64,000 bases of DNA from Archivesica marissinica (GCA_014843695.1 CM026391.1:39478768-39542767), one strand, 5' to 3'. Positions 1-11,344 are shown, numbered from the stretch's first letter. The notes: a model not told the origin generated them from the letters alone. Made by a program: numbers and translations.

Positions 1-1000
1 GCATGTCCCTGTGGCATAAGTCGTGCCATAGACTCCATCTGACCTAGAAGGCCGTGTAATGTCCGTGCTGAAGCAACATGTGCTTGTTGCATTGACATTA
101 TCGAACCTCGGATCTGTGCAATACGATCCAAGGACGGCCCTATCAACCCCTGAGAGAGGTTGAACCGAGCTGCCAGGAACACAAATACCTGTGTCGGTTC
201 CAGCTCTGACTTTTCCCAATTGGGAATGAACCCCATGCGAAGAGTATGTGACATGACTATTCGCATGTGGGTTGTAGCCAATTCCTTGGAGTTGGCAGGC
301 TGAAGCCAATCGTCCAGGTAAGCGTGCAGCCGAATGCCCCGCTGATGAATAAAGCGGAGCATGGCCTTCACTACTCGAGTGAACACATAGGGAGCCGTAC
401 AAAGGCCGAATGGAAGCGCCCGAAACTGGTACACCACCCCTTGAAACGCAAATCGAAGGTAGCGTCTGGACCTGGGGTGGATAGCTATATGGAAGTAGGC
501 ATCCTTCAGGTCCAAAGATGTGACCCAGTCTCCCTGGTTCAAAGATAGTCTGATTTTTTCGAAAGTCTCCATCTTGAAATGTGGGGACAATATCGACCTG
601 TTCAATTGGGAAAGGTCGCCAACCTCCCTTCTTCTTGCGAACAAGAAATAGCCTGCTGAAAAAGCCTGACCAGGGTTGTGCCGATCGGTTACCCGTTCTA
701 TGGCATGTTTCCGAAGCATGGCCTTTATCTCGTTCTGGAGAACCCGAAGCTTCTCCTGGTTCGACGTGGTGGTTTCCATATGACTCAGGGGTAGTCTTCG
801 AAGTCTGGGACGGACACGAAACTGAATTTGATACCCACTCCAGATAACTGAACGTGTCCATGCATCCGAAGTTATTTTCTCCCAGGTCTTGGAGAAAAAT
901 CGAAGCCTTCCACCAGTGGGAATTTCCGGTTTTGGAATGGGCAATCTGATGCCATTGAGTATGGTCAAAGGTTGCACTGAGGCCTGGGAGACGGAGTGGG
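1..1000 (-). pseudogene. DIRS reverse transcriptase, 5' part, frameshifted
   Basis: Reverse-transcriptase domain that would copy the element's RNA. In minus-strand order I read GGRLRFF and WEKITSDAW (about 925-860), then WRP (about 620), FKMETFEKIRLS, SLDLKDAYFHIAIHP (about 510-465), LPFGLCTAPYVFTRV, HAYLDDWL (catalytic Asp pair, about 330-305), and the thumb-like GFIPNWEKSELEPTQ. A one-base frameshift near 610-617 separates WRP from the following conserved block. From there the frame is open to the left window edge, so the 3' part is missing only because the window ends. Confidence 0.82.
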
Positions 1001-3121
1001 CATCCCTATCTCTGACTACCCTTCCGCCCACGCTTCGCCTGGCTAGCCTTCTTTTTAAAAGTAGGCTTAGATACAGCCAGACTTGGCAAAGGAGGGACAT
1101 TGCCTGTGGGCAGTGTGACGGACGATACCTTGGCCACAGGGTGAATAGAAGGATTAACCTTGGACTTAAGACACCCTTGGCTTAGGTACCGGCGCAGCAG
1201 CTGCCCTCTGCAATGACTTGTGCGCAATGTCGTCCTTGTAAGACTGAACAGCGCCAAGTAATTGCTGCCCAAATAGAGTGTGACACTCGGGGAGGATTTG
1301 ACCGACTCGTCTTAAACAAGATTTAGACAAATACGCATCTCTCCTAGCGAGAGTGGGTCCAGCTGCAAGCCGGGTCAGTATCTCCAAGGTGTGGGACTGG
1401 ACAGTTGCCATCACCTGTAGATACTTAGTAATTTCTTGTTGCCTTTCCTCTGACGGAGGCTCAGAGAGAGCAGACAAAACTCCGCACAGAAACAGTTCTG
1501 AATGCGAGACTGTCTGAATCCCAGCTCGTGCCAATCGCTCCCATCCCTCAAGAGTCGAAAAGGTGACTACCTGAGAAGTAGGAAGAGAGCTACCCTGCTT
1601 CACTACTTCTCGGAAAGAAGGATTGATAGGAGGCTCGATCACAAGCAGAGGTTCTTGGACCTCATACGAATGAGGTTGAAAAACCTTTGGTTTACCAAGT
1701 GACGGAAATTTCCCGATTGGTAAGGCTTTTGGGAGAAAAGGCAAGGCCTTGCCCTGCACTACTCCCTCACCCTGAATTCTGGAAGTAAGATCTTCCAGAC
1801 ACGTCTGCACTCTCCTACACTGAGGGAGCGCTGACGCAGGTGGTGACGGCTAGTTGGCCTTGAAAAAGTCCAAGGCAGAGGCGCCAACTTTGACCCTTGG
1901 AATAGGCAAAGGAGGGCAGATGGTAGAACCAAGCCGTTCTCGAAGCATACCAATGGCTTCGTCATAGGTGGGTGGAAGTCTGTTCTCTTCCACCTCATCC
2001 ACCTCAGAATCATTACCAATAGTCTCCCCAGGTTCGGGGTGAATGGTAATAGAATCCATCGTGCCATGGTCTAGCATTGTCCCATGGTCAACTGTGGTAG
2101 CCATGGAGCCCAAGGCCCCCTGGCTAGTCACATAGACCGATGGGCCATGGGTATCCCTAGCTTCCGGAGAAGCCAAGGGACCCAAGCCTAGCTTAACCGT
2201 GGGGTATGATTCTGACACCTCTACGTCGTAGGGATCAGGATCAGGGACCGTGGCGGAGACAACAGAAGGCCTGGTTTGCAAGGCCTCTGATGTTTCACTG
2301 TTGGCATGAACCAACCCGATCAACTGAGACAAAGTCGTCAGTTGATCACTGTTCAGCCCGCTCAGATCTGGAACTCTTCTATCCTTGTCTACAGCCGAAA
2401 ACCCTGAAAAGGGAGTGCTAGACGGTGAAGACGTATGTCCTCTAGGATAGTGAGTCCTAGACCTGCTGCGAGATCTAGAACGGCCAATAGAACGATCATG
2501 TCGATGCCTGTGGCGATACGACGAGTCATCCCTACGGCCATGTGTAGGCTTGACCTATGGCGTCTATCACGCTGGTGAGAACGTGAACGACGCGATCTAT
2601 GCCTCGACAAAGAACGCTTACTACCTGCACTAGGTTGAGCGACTGAAACCACCACTATGGCTCCCGGAAGAGTCACTGTCAGTACCAGAGGTACCCGGTG
2701 AAGAAAGAGTAGGAGCCTTACTCCTCCGGCGTGGTGAAGTCGCCCTGTGTGGAGTAGATCTCCGGGTAGGAGATCGAACCCCACAGCTAGCGCTGGGCCC
2801 ACAGCTCCTAGGCTCAAGAAGAGCCTGGGAAGCAATTGCATCCGCGGAATCACCGAGTCTAACTGAGTTATTAGCTACAGTTGTGTGACCCGGGACCCTA
2901 GAGTCCTCGGCAGAGAGACCCCTAGATACAGCCGCCTTTTTTACCGTGGCCCTGTCTAGTGCTTTCTGGTGTTTAGACCATAGAGTACCAGACCACTCTA
3001 TACATGTAGACTCCTGTGTGCAGGAACGGCAGTCCCTGCACAGAGGGTGAACATCCCAATTGGGGAGGAACTTAGCACACCCCCGGTCCCCGTTACCAGG
3101 GCACTTCCTGGAAAGAGACAT
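1000..3121 (-). pseudogene. DIRS ORF1 (gag-like), frameshifted
   Basis: Nucleic-acid-binding structural protein of the DIRS element. The likely start is the ATG at 3121-3119 because it sits in a strong Kozak context (GCCACCATG); an ATG 12 bases upstream is weaker. The N-terminus has a Cys/His cluster (CPGNGDRGC, then HPLCRDCRSC) that looks like a small zinc-binding module. A Ser/Arg-rich middle follows (about 2650-2450), then an acidic section with PPTYDEAI (about 1970), and a basic C-terminus ending near 1006. At least three reading-frame changes are needed to read through (near 2635, 1830-1850 and 1170-1200), so it cannot make a full-length product. Plus-strand open frames here are shadows. 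Confidence 0.75.
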
Positions 3122-3133
3122 GGTGGCACACAA

Positions 3134-3808
3134 CTACAAAGGAGTATGCAATACAACGAACAATAATACAACACAAATAATGCACGGTCGTAAGTAATAC
3201 TAGACGAAAGAGTGAATAAAATTAATAATTTAGCAATTCAGTAACCGTTAGGCAAAGAGAACCTTCAGTAACGTATACAAACTTCCCAGTCGTGAAAACA
3301 CGTGTTGTTCATACAATGTACCGAAGAAAAGAGGGAAGTGATCTTGGTCAGACAAGCGCTTGCTTGTAGTTCCGGTCACATGTTGTTTATCAATGGCGGC
3401 CTGCCGGCCTTGCTTACGGGAAACGAATTGTTATCGATCAGTATGGGGCATTTAGCAAGATTTTCGGTATATCTGTTGGGCAAGCGAGTTGATAGCACTG
3501 GTTATGGTGATATCTGGTTGATATGTAACAGATCGTAATATATGTAAACAAACGTAACTTTATAAGCATCCAGTCAAAAATGATAAGGTTACATTTATTA
3601 ATTGTTGAAAACAACATGCAAGTTGTATCAACCATGTACATGCATCTTAAAGATTCTTTCAGAAATGTTGAAACAAATTAACCTACATGTAGGCGACAGT
3701 ACTGTAGTAATATTCGAATGGGTCAATATATAGGACACGTATGGTGCACATCCGTTCCAGAGTCTACAGACATTGCTGTAAAACAGAACTTAATTTTCTT
3801 GTATATAT
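3134..3808. other. Non-coding stretch, probably partly DIRS leader
   Basis: There is no supported gene. The part next to 3134 is likely the DIRS leader and left terminal repeat, but no repeat boundary could be fixed because the other end of the element is outside the window. Confidence 0.4.
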
Positions 3809-3809
3809 A

Positions 3810-3954
3810 CAGTGAAACCCCTCTAAACCGGACAATTGGCAAACTTCGGCTTAGAGGGGTTTTCATAGTGAGGTAGGTTTCTCCTAAATGACAAAGTCTG
3901 CTTCGAAGGAGACGGAGACATATTTAAAGTTTGGCAGTTAGTAAAGAACTGATG

Positions 3955-3994
<40 letters not shown>

Positions 3995-4214
3995 TTATAA
4001 GAATTGTCAGGTTCATATTTAATCTAGACAAGTTGCAGCTCAGTTGGTAAATTAGTTGAAAATGTACATATTTTAGTTCGATTTTGAGTTTACAGAGGTA
4101 TTTATTTACAATCCTTGAATGAATAAAGGGACAAATTCGGTACCAAAATATTTGTTCGGTTTGCCATGGAGGGAATTCCAGTTTAGAGCTGTTCCGGTTT
4201 TGAGGGGTTTCATG
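3810..4214. mobile_element. pogo/Tigger-like MITE
   Basis: Terminal inverted repeats are visible: the left end reads CAGTGAAACCCCTCTAAACC, and the right end read backwards gives CATGAAACCCCTCAAAACCG. A TA precedes the left end. This start and the TA target fit non-autonomous Tc1/mariner-pogo elements. No transposase remains inside; a (GTCT)n tract lies in the middle. The right terminus is slightly decayed, so that boundary is good to a few bases. Confidence 0.6.
3957..3991. repeat. (GTCT)n microsatellite
   Basis: About nine uninterrupted copies of the tetranucleotide GTCT, inside the pogo-like MITE. Confidence 0.95.
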
Positions 4215-4462
4215 GTTTGTGAAAGGTGAAACAATCTCTAATAGTACACAACACCCTTTTTGGGGCCGCCCTTGTGCCCGAAATTCCGATAATGCCAGCC
4301 GTTGTGTGCCTAAATTCTCAATAAAACTTTAAATCAGTATTGCAATATTGCCTGAAATCCCCAAACAATCACCAGTCCTGTGTTAGACCGATGCTATAAT
4401 CTGGAATACACAGGTTTACAATCACTATGCTGTGAAATGTCCATCTATGCAGAATGTAGGAC

Positions 4463-4617
4463 AAAATCCCCACCGGACAATACCCCCACTGGACAAAACC
4501 CCCACTGGACAATACCCCCACCGGACAATACCCCCACTGGACAATACCCCCACCGGACAATACCCCCACTGGACAATACCCCCACCGGACAATACCCCCA
4601 CTGGACAAAACACCCAC
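4463..4617. repeat. 16-bp minisatellite in MULE terminal repeat
   Basis: About nine copies of a 16-base unit, TACCCCCACTGGACAA, alternating with a variant carrying CCGG in place of CTGG, so a 32-base higher-order period is visible. Because the unit contains no stop codon in several frames, spurious overlapping open frames occur on both strands. Confidence 0.92.
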
Positions 4618-4698
4618 TATTCTCATTCTCAGTATTTATTGCAACAAGTAAAACATAACAATATATACATGTAACAATTTCAAGTAGAGTTGTTGGTT

Positions 4699-5082
4699 TC
4701 ACTTGAACCTGATACAGTGTCCAGCACCACAGAGTATCTCCTCAACAGACTTCTCTCCCCTTGCTTCGGGCGAGACATGTTCTTGAGCCTGGTCTGGAGA
4801 TCCGTCACAGCACGGCGTTGAGCTAATGGTTGCCCTCGCTGATCCCGTAGCAGCAGGGTGGCTACTGAGGCGTGGTCCTTGCGGAGAGAATCGATGACTC
4901 GCCACACAGACGGTGCGGTGCGCATGGCCAATGAGCTTGATGAAGGAGTTATTCCACCCCTCACAAATGTTGTTGGTGCGGGATCCTCCAGTCAGTGTCA
5001 CGTCGTGAACGTTCCACAGATGTGGTGGGAAGTTGGGTGGGATAAAATAATATTTTTGATAATGATGGGGGGTTATGTCCAT
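4699..5082 (-). pseudogene. MULE transposase C-terminal fragment
   Basis: The minus strand encodes FPPHLWNVHDVTL followed by RTNNICEGWNNSF. The Pro-x-x-Trp-Asn-Val and Arg-Thr-Asn-Asn-x-x-Glu-Gly-Trp-x-Asn blocks are characteristic of the region after the catalytic core in MULE-type transposases, often found with FLYWCH fingers. A frameshift near 4912 moves the continuation (HPSVWRVIDSLRKDHASV-like) into another frame that stays open to about 4680. The catalytic DDE part is absent, so this is a fragment of perhaps 120 residues of a protein normally several hundred long. Role and family come from motif recall; no alignment was run. Confidence 0.6.
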
Positions 5083-5437
5083 TTTTCCAATACGGCAGTG
5101 GGGGTTTTCACCTAGGTGACACTGACCAGTGGGGGTATTGACTTAGGGGGTATTGTCCGGACACCATCTATGCACTGTGTAGCCTAGGGAAATATTGACG
5201 TTGCTCAAGATATATTCCCGTGTTTTAACTGACTGAGTCATATCTTTCCCGCCAAAGCAATGGGGCCTGGCAGGGCGGAATGTACGTTAATTGTCATAGT
5301 CTTATATCGATTTAATAGAAATTCAAAACATAAATAAATCATCAAAAGACTGCTGATTATGTATATTGAAGAGGCAATAAAATATGCTCCAATCTGACAG
5401 GTAATCATGATACATGCCAATCACAGACCTGTCAACT

Positions 5438-5456
5438 CTCACGCATTCTGCGTGAG
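5438..5456. repeat. Perfect short hairpin CTCACGCA-TTC-TGCGTGAG
   Basis: Two perfectly complementary 8-base arms around a 3-base loop, followed at once by another CTCACGCA. It looks like part of an unclassified dispersed repeat covering roughly 5425-5480. Confidence 0.6.
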
Positions 5457-5479
5457 TCTCACGCAATCGAGTCCCATCT

Positions 5480-6350
5480 CACGGTCTCACTCATTGATCA
5501 ATGATTCTCAAAAAAAAACAAAAAACAAAAAAACCCTTATATACAACTATTTGCGAAGTCTGACGGTTTCCAGAAAGCGAACCCTACCAATGAAATCGTA
5601 ACTCTACAAGTATCGGTACATACGGGGTAACGGGGTTAGAAAGTCGCAACTGCGGATAGTCCGGGTATCACGATCGGCGTAAATCGGCGTATGCAATCAA
5701 GTCCACCTAATTGAATGTCATCCGGTGTCGGAGGAAAAGAAAGTCGGACGTTTACGAACTTTCGAGTTTGTGACGTGTAAGTATTAACTGTTTCCTGGTG
5801 ATTATTGCTATTTGCATCATCATCTTACACATTTAACTACCGGCTAAGTGATATAGTTTTGATTTGTCTACACAGAATTTGACAGAAACAGGTTAAATGC
5901 AATGCCGAATTATCCAGTAACCGACGGATAACAGTAACCGTGCGTGGTCACAACATTGGTTGGGTACAATTGTTATGGAGAAAAAACAATTTTGTGCTGT
6001 TATAGGACCCCCCCTGGCCAATTTTTTTTTGGGTGTGGACTTTGTCCTTTTTTAAAGAATTTTCGGATGTGTGATTTCGCGTGTCGCACAGCGTGGACTT
6101 TATTTCATTTCTGTGCCCAACCACGATAGTGGAGGGGCATCTAGGATTACCCTTGTCCGTCTGTCCCGTATTACCCTTGTCCGTTCGTATATTCCATTTC
6201 AACTAATATGTTTCAATTATTAGTAGCCATTGGCTACTGCTAGTGCCAACCTAGGTGTCAGAACTAGTTTTGTGTAAAAGACCTAATTTTTTGTCAAAAT
6301 ATGAGAGAAAAATATACCTCCCAGAAAGCAGGAGAATGCATTTCAGAGGG
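5480..6350. other. Non-coding stretch
   Basis: No gene was recognised. There is an A-rich tract at 5509-5535 and a short direct repeat of ATTACCCTTGTCCGT around 6147-6183. Confidence 0.4.
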
Positions 6351-6425
6351 TCTAGGGGGAAATTTTTTTTCGGGGGGCCATGCCCCCGGACCCCCCTAGG
6401 AAACTCGCCCCTTCGGGGCTCAATA
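6350..6425. repeat. GC-rich inverted-repeat patch
   Basis: The sequence GGGGGGCCATGCCCCCGGAC followed by a run of six C and CTAGG forms overlapping inverted repeats, with a small stem CCCCTTCGGGG just after it. The base composition is sharply different from the AT-rich surroundings. I think this is the core of a dispersed transposon-derived repeat, but I cannot name its family. Confidence 0.45.
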
Positions 6426-6429
6426 CAAA

Positions 6430-7218
6430 ATCTCACTCAATTCAATTTCAAAAGGTTGACAGCTCTGCAATCAGTCAATTTTCGCACATTTCACCAATTT
6501 CCGTTTGGGTCATTGTTGTAAAAACAAATGTAGGGGATTATCGGCGCGCGATCTACGAGTTCTTTATAGTGAAGTCACAAGACATATTGTCCCCTGTGTG
6601 CAAATCTCATCGTTAACTGATGCTAATTGACTCAAATAGTACCCAATATATCTTTATATCTTTATAGTCTCACGTTTTTAGTTTTACTGGGTACTGTGCA
6701 TATCACAGCATGTGGATTGTCCCATTGCACCGGTCGGATGTCAATTATGCCGCCATTATATTTATATATAAATTTCTATTTAAATGAATGTAAATTTGAT
6801 GCATTATTGTTGTATTTTTCTGGCTTACATTTGTTATGTTATATATACAATTTGCAAAATTGATTCGTCCTCAAAATAACATAAATAAGACCTTGTCAAT
6901 TCTGTCTTTTTGACGACAGGGAATAATAAAAATGACATTTTTTACCTGCACCTTGCCCTTTTTTCAGTCTGGGGGGAAACTAGGGCCCCTAGGGTGATTA
7001 TTTCACCCAAATCGCCATCTAGAATGAACCCTGTTCATACAGTCGCACTGAAGGCAGTCTTGAAATAATTTGGCAGATGTTAGCAGATAAGGGTGCAAAA
7101 GCTTCAGCTTTGCTAAAACCATATCAGCCTACAAATGTTTCTACACTGAACATTTTCTGTCAGTTCTAAAATTAGCACTAAAGGCCTATGTTCAACCCGA
7201 CCAACAGTTGTGATGAAC
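6430..7218. other. Non-coding stretch with partial repeat copy
   Basis: No gene was seen. At about 6990-7040 there is the right end of a second copy of the MITE at 7219-7473 (CTAGAATGAACCCTG). Confidence 0.45.
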
Positions 7219-7473
7219 CAGGGTTCATTCTAGGTCAGAATTTTTGGGAGAAGTGATCGCTTCCTTAAATGGTGTTCTTAAATATACTTCTGCAAAATAG
7301 GGTTAAAATGCACAGTACAACCATTAAATACAACATTTGAATAGAAGGAGTGCTTTATAATGGGCCAGTGTATCTTACTAGACAAAATTTTGTTTGAAAA
7401 TCATAAAAACCAAAAAATAATTTTTTTATTAGGGCAACAATTGCACCAACATCACCCTCTAGAATGATCCCTG
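7219..7473. mobile_element. hAT-like MITE with CAGGG termini
   Basis: The left end reads CAGGGTTCATTCTAG and the inverted right end CAGGGATCATTCTAG: 15 bases with one mismatch. CAGGG termini are usual for hAT-superfamily MITEs. The 8-base flanks (TGATGAAC and TGAGCTAC) agree at 5 of 8 positions, so any target duplication is decayed. Partial relatives lie near 6990-7040 and 60340-60512. There is no coding capacity. Confidence 0.6.
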
Positions 7474-8258
7474 TGAGCTACAGGACAATTTAGTATAGGG
7501 CAGATACATTATGGTAATATATCTTGTACAATCGTTGCGATAGTCAGAGTTTCAAACATATTAACCGTGAATTTTGACATGAAATTTTGAAGAAAAAATT
7601 AATTTAATTTTCCACATTTTTCTGTGTATAGTGAAAACAATCCAAATAATTCCTACCGACAGATTTTGGCATGAAACAGTAAATACCAATTTTTTTATTC
7701 CCTCAGCCATATGGCTTTCAGCTGAGTTATCTGGATCTCTGTGTGGGGTGATCAGATCAAGTAACAATAATTACACATGAAATGAATGTGCTATGACATC
7801 ATCAATCCATCTTTTGTGAAATATCTGCTTGCCAAGGCTCGACAGCTATTTGGCGACACTAGTGTTCTGTCTGTCATCCTTCTTTGTCATTCATGCAGCT
7901 ACCGATATTATATTATATACCCTACCACTACATACTCCTCTCCCAATAATAATTTATGAGAGAATTATCGAAGAGCACGGAAATAGAAAGAAGACAATAG
8001 TGATCTGATGTTGTATCTATCCCTGCATCATGACCAGTATGCTGCCTATCTAGGGTTTTTCACGAGCGGAATGGTAGGTGGCATGCCGCCCTGCCCATTT
8101 TAGCCCAACCTCTTGCCTTTTAAAATTTTTTTAAATAATAACTTTTTTCATAAAGGACAGGATGCATGGTGTAAGCGACATAAGCTAAGGCAGTGTTACT
8201 TTCATCGGATAAAAAACATCGATTATAATCTATAATACTAAAACTGTGTAAAAGTGAA
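7474..8258. other. Non-coding stretch
   Basis: AT-rich sequence without a supported gene or clear repeat end. It may include the 5' untranslated part of the LINE that follows. Confidence 0.35.
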
Positions 8259-9340
8259 TTGGATATTATCAAAGTAGGCTTTAATTCAGACCATTTTGTG
8301 GTATTTAATAAACTGAATATGTCGAACGAGAATGATAATAGTGATAATGATACTGGAAACGTTACAAATGTCAACAAATATGGCGGCGCACCAATAGTAT
8401 TTATGCGGGAACGGAGTATATTTGGCAACAGAAGGCCACCGCCTCAGGAATGGTTGAAACACACAGAGTGTATGGCTCTTTCTGATGTTATCGAGCCTTC
8501 GCATACTGCGGGTCTCCAACGTGTGAATGGTAGTGGAGGATATATATATTGATAATTTGGAGGATAAAGTGACCCTTTTGACAGAAGGGGTACAATTACG
8601 GGGTAAGAATATTACACTCCTCCGTACAAATTCTGATAGACTGGATGGTGAAAAATGTTCCCCTATCAGTAGATGATGAGGTTATAACTCGGGCTGGTAC
8701 TAAAAGGAATAGATGTCATTTCGTGTAAGAGAGACTTAGAATCAGAGAAAAACTTACTAATTGTGAAACAGGAGACCGTTTGTACACAGTCAAGCGCATA
8801 TCCCTCAAATAACCCCTCCCTAAATACATGATCTTTGGAAAGTTTGGAGGTAGAGTGATTCACTTCGGACAGGATATTCGTGATTCAGCTGCAGACAAAT
8901 GCACAAAATGTCTGGAAACCGGATATAGGTTTTCAACTTGTCCAAATGAAATTAAATGTCAAGCCTGTCTAAAATCTGGCCACAAAAAGGGTGAATGTTT
9001 ATTAAATGCAAACCCCACTGATACCCCCAAACAACCAGATATATCCAACAGCAATGACATTATAATTACACAGAAGGAGAATCTTGTGCAGAACGAACAA
9101 TCCTCTAGTATTAATTCATCTGAAAAACGGGACAAAAAGGCCACTAGAAAGCCTAATACAATACCCGGTCAACAGATGATTGACCAGTACGTTAAATCCG
9201 TGCGGAACAATACAGAGACACCCAATAGAGGGAGGCCGCAACACGTGAAAGATCGTTCGCCTCCAACACCAGTCGATGAACAACGAAATGCTTCAAAAAA
9301 GAATCGATACGATGATGCAGATGAAACTGACATTAACTGA
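8259..9340 (+). pseudogene. Tx1/L1-like LINE ORF1 with CCHC zinc knuckles
   Basis: Nucleic-acid chaperone-type ORF1 of a LINE. The N-terminal part runs 8259 to about 8530, where a frameshift occurs (just after GLQRVNG). Homologous sequence continues in another frame with further stops, and a clean frame resumes at 8828-9340. That part has two zinc knuckles: CTKCLETGYRFSTC, in which the expected His is Tyr, and CQACLKSGHKKGEC, which is canonical. A Lys/Pro-rich tail ends at 9340. The layout (RNA-binding middle, tandem CCHC, charged tail) matches ORF1 of LINEs common in molluscs and cnidarians. It is clearly broken. Confidence 0.72.
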
Positions 9341-10226
9341 ACGGCTGTCTACAAGCGATTGATTTCTTTGCCACCGACCTCTGGAAATGTTTTATGGATA
9401 AACAACTAGAAATGCGATTTAAAACTAACATTTGGTTTATAGTGATAAGTGACTTCACGACAAGTAGACATACTAGATATATAAAATGGATAAAACTATT
9501 ATAAAATACAAAGTGTATACTATTTCAGATGTATATATATGTATGTATATGTATATATGTGTGCATATGTAGATATGGATAAAACTATTATAGTATATGT
9601 ATATGTAACGATAAACTTGTTAAAATATATATGTTAATATGTTCAATGAATTTGGTACAATGTAGCGTATATCAAGCATGCACAATGCATGGTTATTATA
9701 ATACCATGTATATGACAAATGCAGACAGAAGTGCGTATTGTTTTGATAGTATAGGCTATATTGAATGTACAGTTGATATTCCTTTATGTTACGAGGTCCT
9801 ACATGTGTGGAAGCTCATGGATTATATACGAACAGACGATATACATGTTTTTTCCCAAAATATCTCGTTTATTAGTAAACAGGTTTGAGATGTTCAGACG
9901 TCTGAAAAAATATATTTTTTATGAAAACACATATATTAAAACAAATATATTATGTATATAATGTATGTGTGCAATGTGTATATGTGCATGTACATATGGT
10001 ATTGTCAGAATGTATATAATTATGTGTATACGTGTGCACGTAATGCAATTGTCTCTTATGCGCAACGTTTTGAATATTATAATATCATTTTATGGTTTTT
10101 TTATGAATACATGTATAACCAAAACATTGAATTTTATGAATTGTCATATGTCATTGGTACATCATAATAACTCGATGCAAATTAATGACATAATTGGTGT
10201 ACAACTAAATATGAAATAATTCCCCA
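9341..10226. other. LINE inter-ORF region with TA-rich microsatellite
   Basis: No ORF is supported. Degenerate (TATG/TA)n stretches lie at about 9530-9620 and 9945-10030. The low-complexity short frames here are not genes. Confidence 0.5.
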
Positions 10227-10840
10227 ATGACTAATTTCGATAGCATTCATTTCATCTCGCTGAATACCCAAGGGTTACGAGATTTATCGAAATATGTAGG
10301 AATTTGTTATCTGCAAGAAACACACTTTACTGAAGAAATCGAACATTTAATTAATGCAGAATTTTCTGAATGGACATATTATCATTCATTTGGTAAAAGC
10401 AATAGCAGGGGCGTATCTATTCTCATAAAAAACATATTGGTATTTTCGTATTTAAATAAAATGATAGATACAAATGGCAGATACTTATTACTAAATATTG
10501 AAATAAGTGATTCAAAATATACATTATTAAACATATATGCAAATAACGATAAAAAACTGCGAAATATACTGTTCTCGGTCGTGCCATCAACACTTAAAAC
10601 TGAAGCCTTAGGACATAAAATTGTAGGCGGTGACTTTAACGACATTCTTACAAAACATGATCGAATAACACGTACAACTCAAAATAATAATTTGCCGCAC
10701 GCCGATAATATAACAAAATTCATAAAAGAACATTACTTGAACGATATTTGGCGAACCCGAAATCCGGATATATATCACAATTTACCTGGCGTAGAAAAGG
10801 AAACATAGATAAAAGCCGTATCGACTATTGGTTAATCCAT
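10227..10840 (+). pseudogene. LINE ORF2 endonuclease domain, truncated
   Basis: Apurinic-type endonuclease (exonuclease-endonuclease-phosphatase fold) that nicks target DNA for LINE insertion. I see FISLNTQGL at the start, YLQETHF (catalytic Glu block), the central GRYLLLNIEI and LLNIYANN, GGDFNDIL (catalytic Asp-Phe-Asn) and, after a frameshift near 10775-10785, the closing SRIDYWLI block. The homology then stops where an unrelated repeat begins at about 10840. The reverse transcriptase that should follow is missing. The C-terminal end of what may be the same LINE reappears from 11277, so roughly 2 kb of ORF2 seems to be lost or displaced. Confidence 0.78.
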
Positions 10841-10992
10841 ATCCTAATATATACGTATTTCTACGTGTTATCGGCCACCTGATATATACGTATTTCTACG
10901 TGTTATCGGGCACCTGATATATACGACCATACCAGTCACCTGATATATACGTGTTTTTACGTGTCCATTTTAAATCCATCATTTTCGCTACT
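10840..10992 (+). repeat. Dispersed TACGTATTTCTACGTG repeat, copy 1
   Basis: Short tandem-like units built on palindromic motifs (ACGTATTTCTACGT, CCTGATATATACG), ending in TTTTAAATCCATCATTTTCG. Copies of the same family occur at 44086-44246 (same strand) and 59790-60137 (opposite strand) with similar outer boundaries. This argues for a small mobile element and not a local satellite. Confidence 0.7.
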
Positions 10993-11279
10993 TAATTAAT
11001 CTTGATTAGTGGCCTGAAACCTAGATAGATAATCACTCCTGGTATGGCAAACACACGGCTACATAGTCCCATTCATAATTGTGTCTAATTACCTAAATAG
11101 CTAATAATATTAATATCTGGGTAAAATAAAAGAGAGAAATTCCACGGAATTTTATCTAGATTAACTCGATGCAGGTCTGCGTTAGACGCCATTTTGTTAG
11201 ATAGCTTGTCTCGCGTAGTTACAGCGAGCACCTGTAACTATGGGGGGCGTGCCTAAGTAGCGTTTGCAGAAAGGTCAAT
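10992..11279 (+). repeat. Dispersed repeat family R2, copy 1
   Basis: It runs from TTAATTAATCTTGATTAGTG to GCAGAAAGGTCAATTA and is matched almost throughout, in inverted orientation, by 36038-36493. No terminal inverted repeats or coding frame are evident. It lies between two LINE segments and probably interrupted the LINE. Confidence 0.75.
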
Positions 11280-11344
11280 TACTGGAGCCAAACATTTAAC
11301 AAGACTATAAACTGGGAAAAGTTTTACAACTCTGTAAGGTTTAA
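11277..11344 (+). pseudogene. LINE ORF2 C-terminal segment, left of transposon insertion
   Basis: The frame reads NYWSQTFNKTINWEKFYN, the start of the ORF2 C-terminal domain that continues at 18027 on the far side of the 6.7-kb transposon. The junction is off by one reading frame, so there is also a point lesion in the LINE. Confidence 0.6.

Larger units (their letters stand above)
1..3121 (-). mobile_element. DIRS-type retrotransposon, minus strand, truncated by window edge
   Basis: On the minus strand a gag-like region (about 3121 to 1000) is followed by a reverse transcriptase (about 1000 to 1, continuing past the window edge). The catalytic box reads HAYLDDWL, and the region around 860-925 reads GGRLRFF then WEKITSDAW. 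Both are typical of DIRS tyrosine-recombinase retrotransposons, not Gypsy or LINE elements. The RNase H, recombinase and split repeats would lie to the left, outside the window. Frameshifts in both genes make this copy inactive. Confidence 0.85.
4463..5162. mobile_element. Decayed Mutator-like (MULE) element
   Basis: A short segment of MULE-type transposase C-terminus (minus strand) lies between two related inverted sequences. The left end is a block of GGACAATACCCCCAC units (4463-4617). The right end (about 5094-5162) carries the same motif inverted (GTGGGGGTATTG, then GGGGGTATTGTCCGG). The left terminal repeat has been amplified into a minisatellite. Target duplications could not be read. 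Confidence 0.5.

Noticed and set aside
267..1702. Plus-strand open frames in the first 1.7 kb
   Set aside because: Antisense shadows of the minus-strand DIRS reverse transcriptase and gag.
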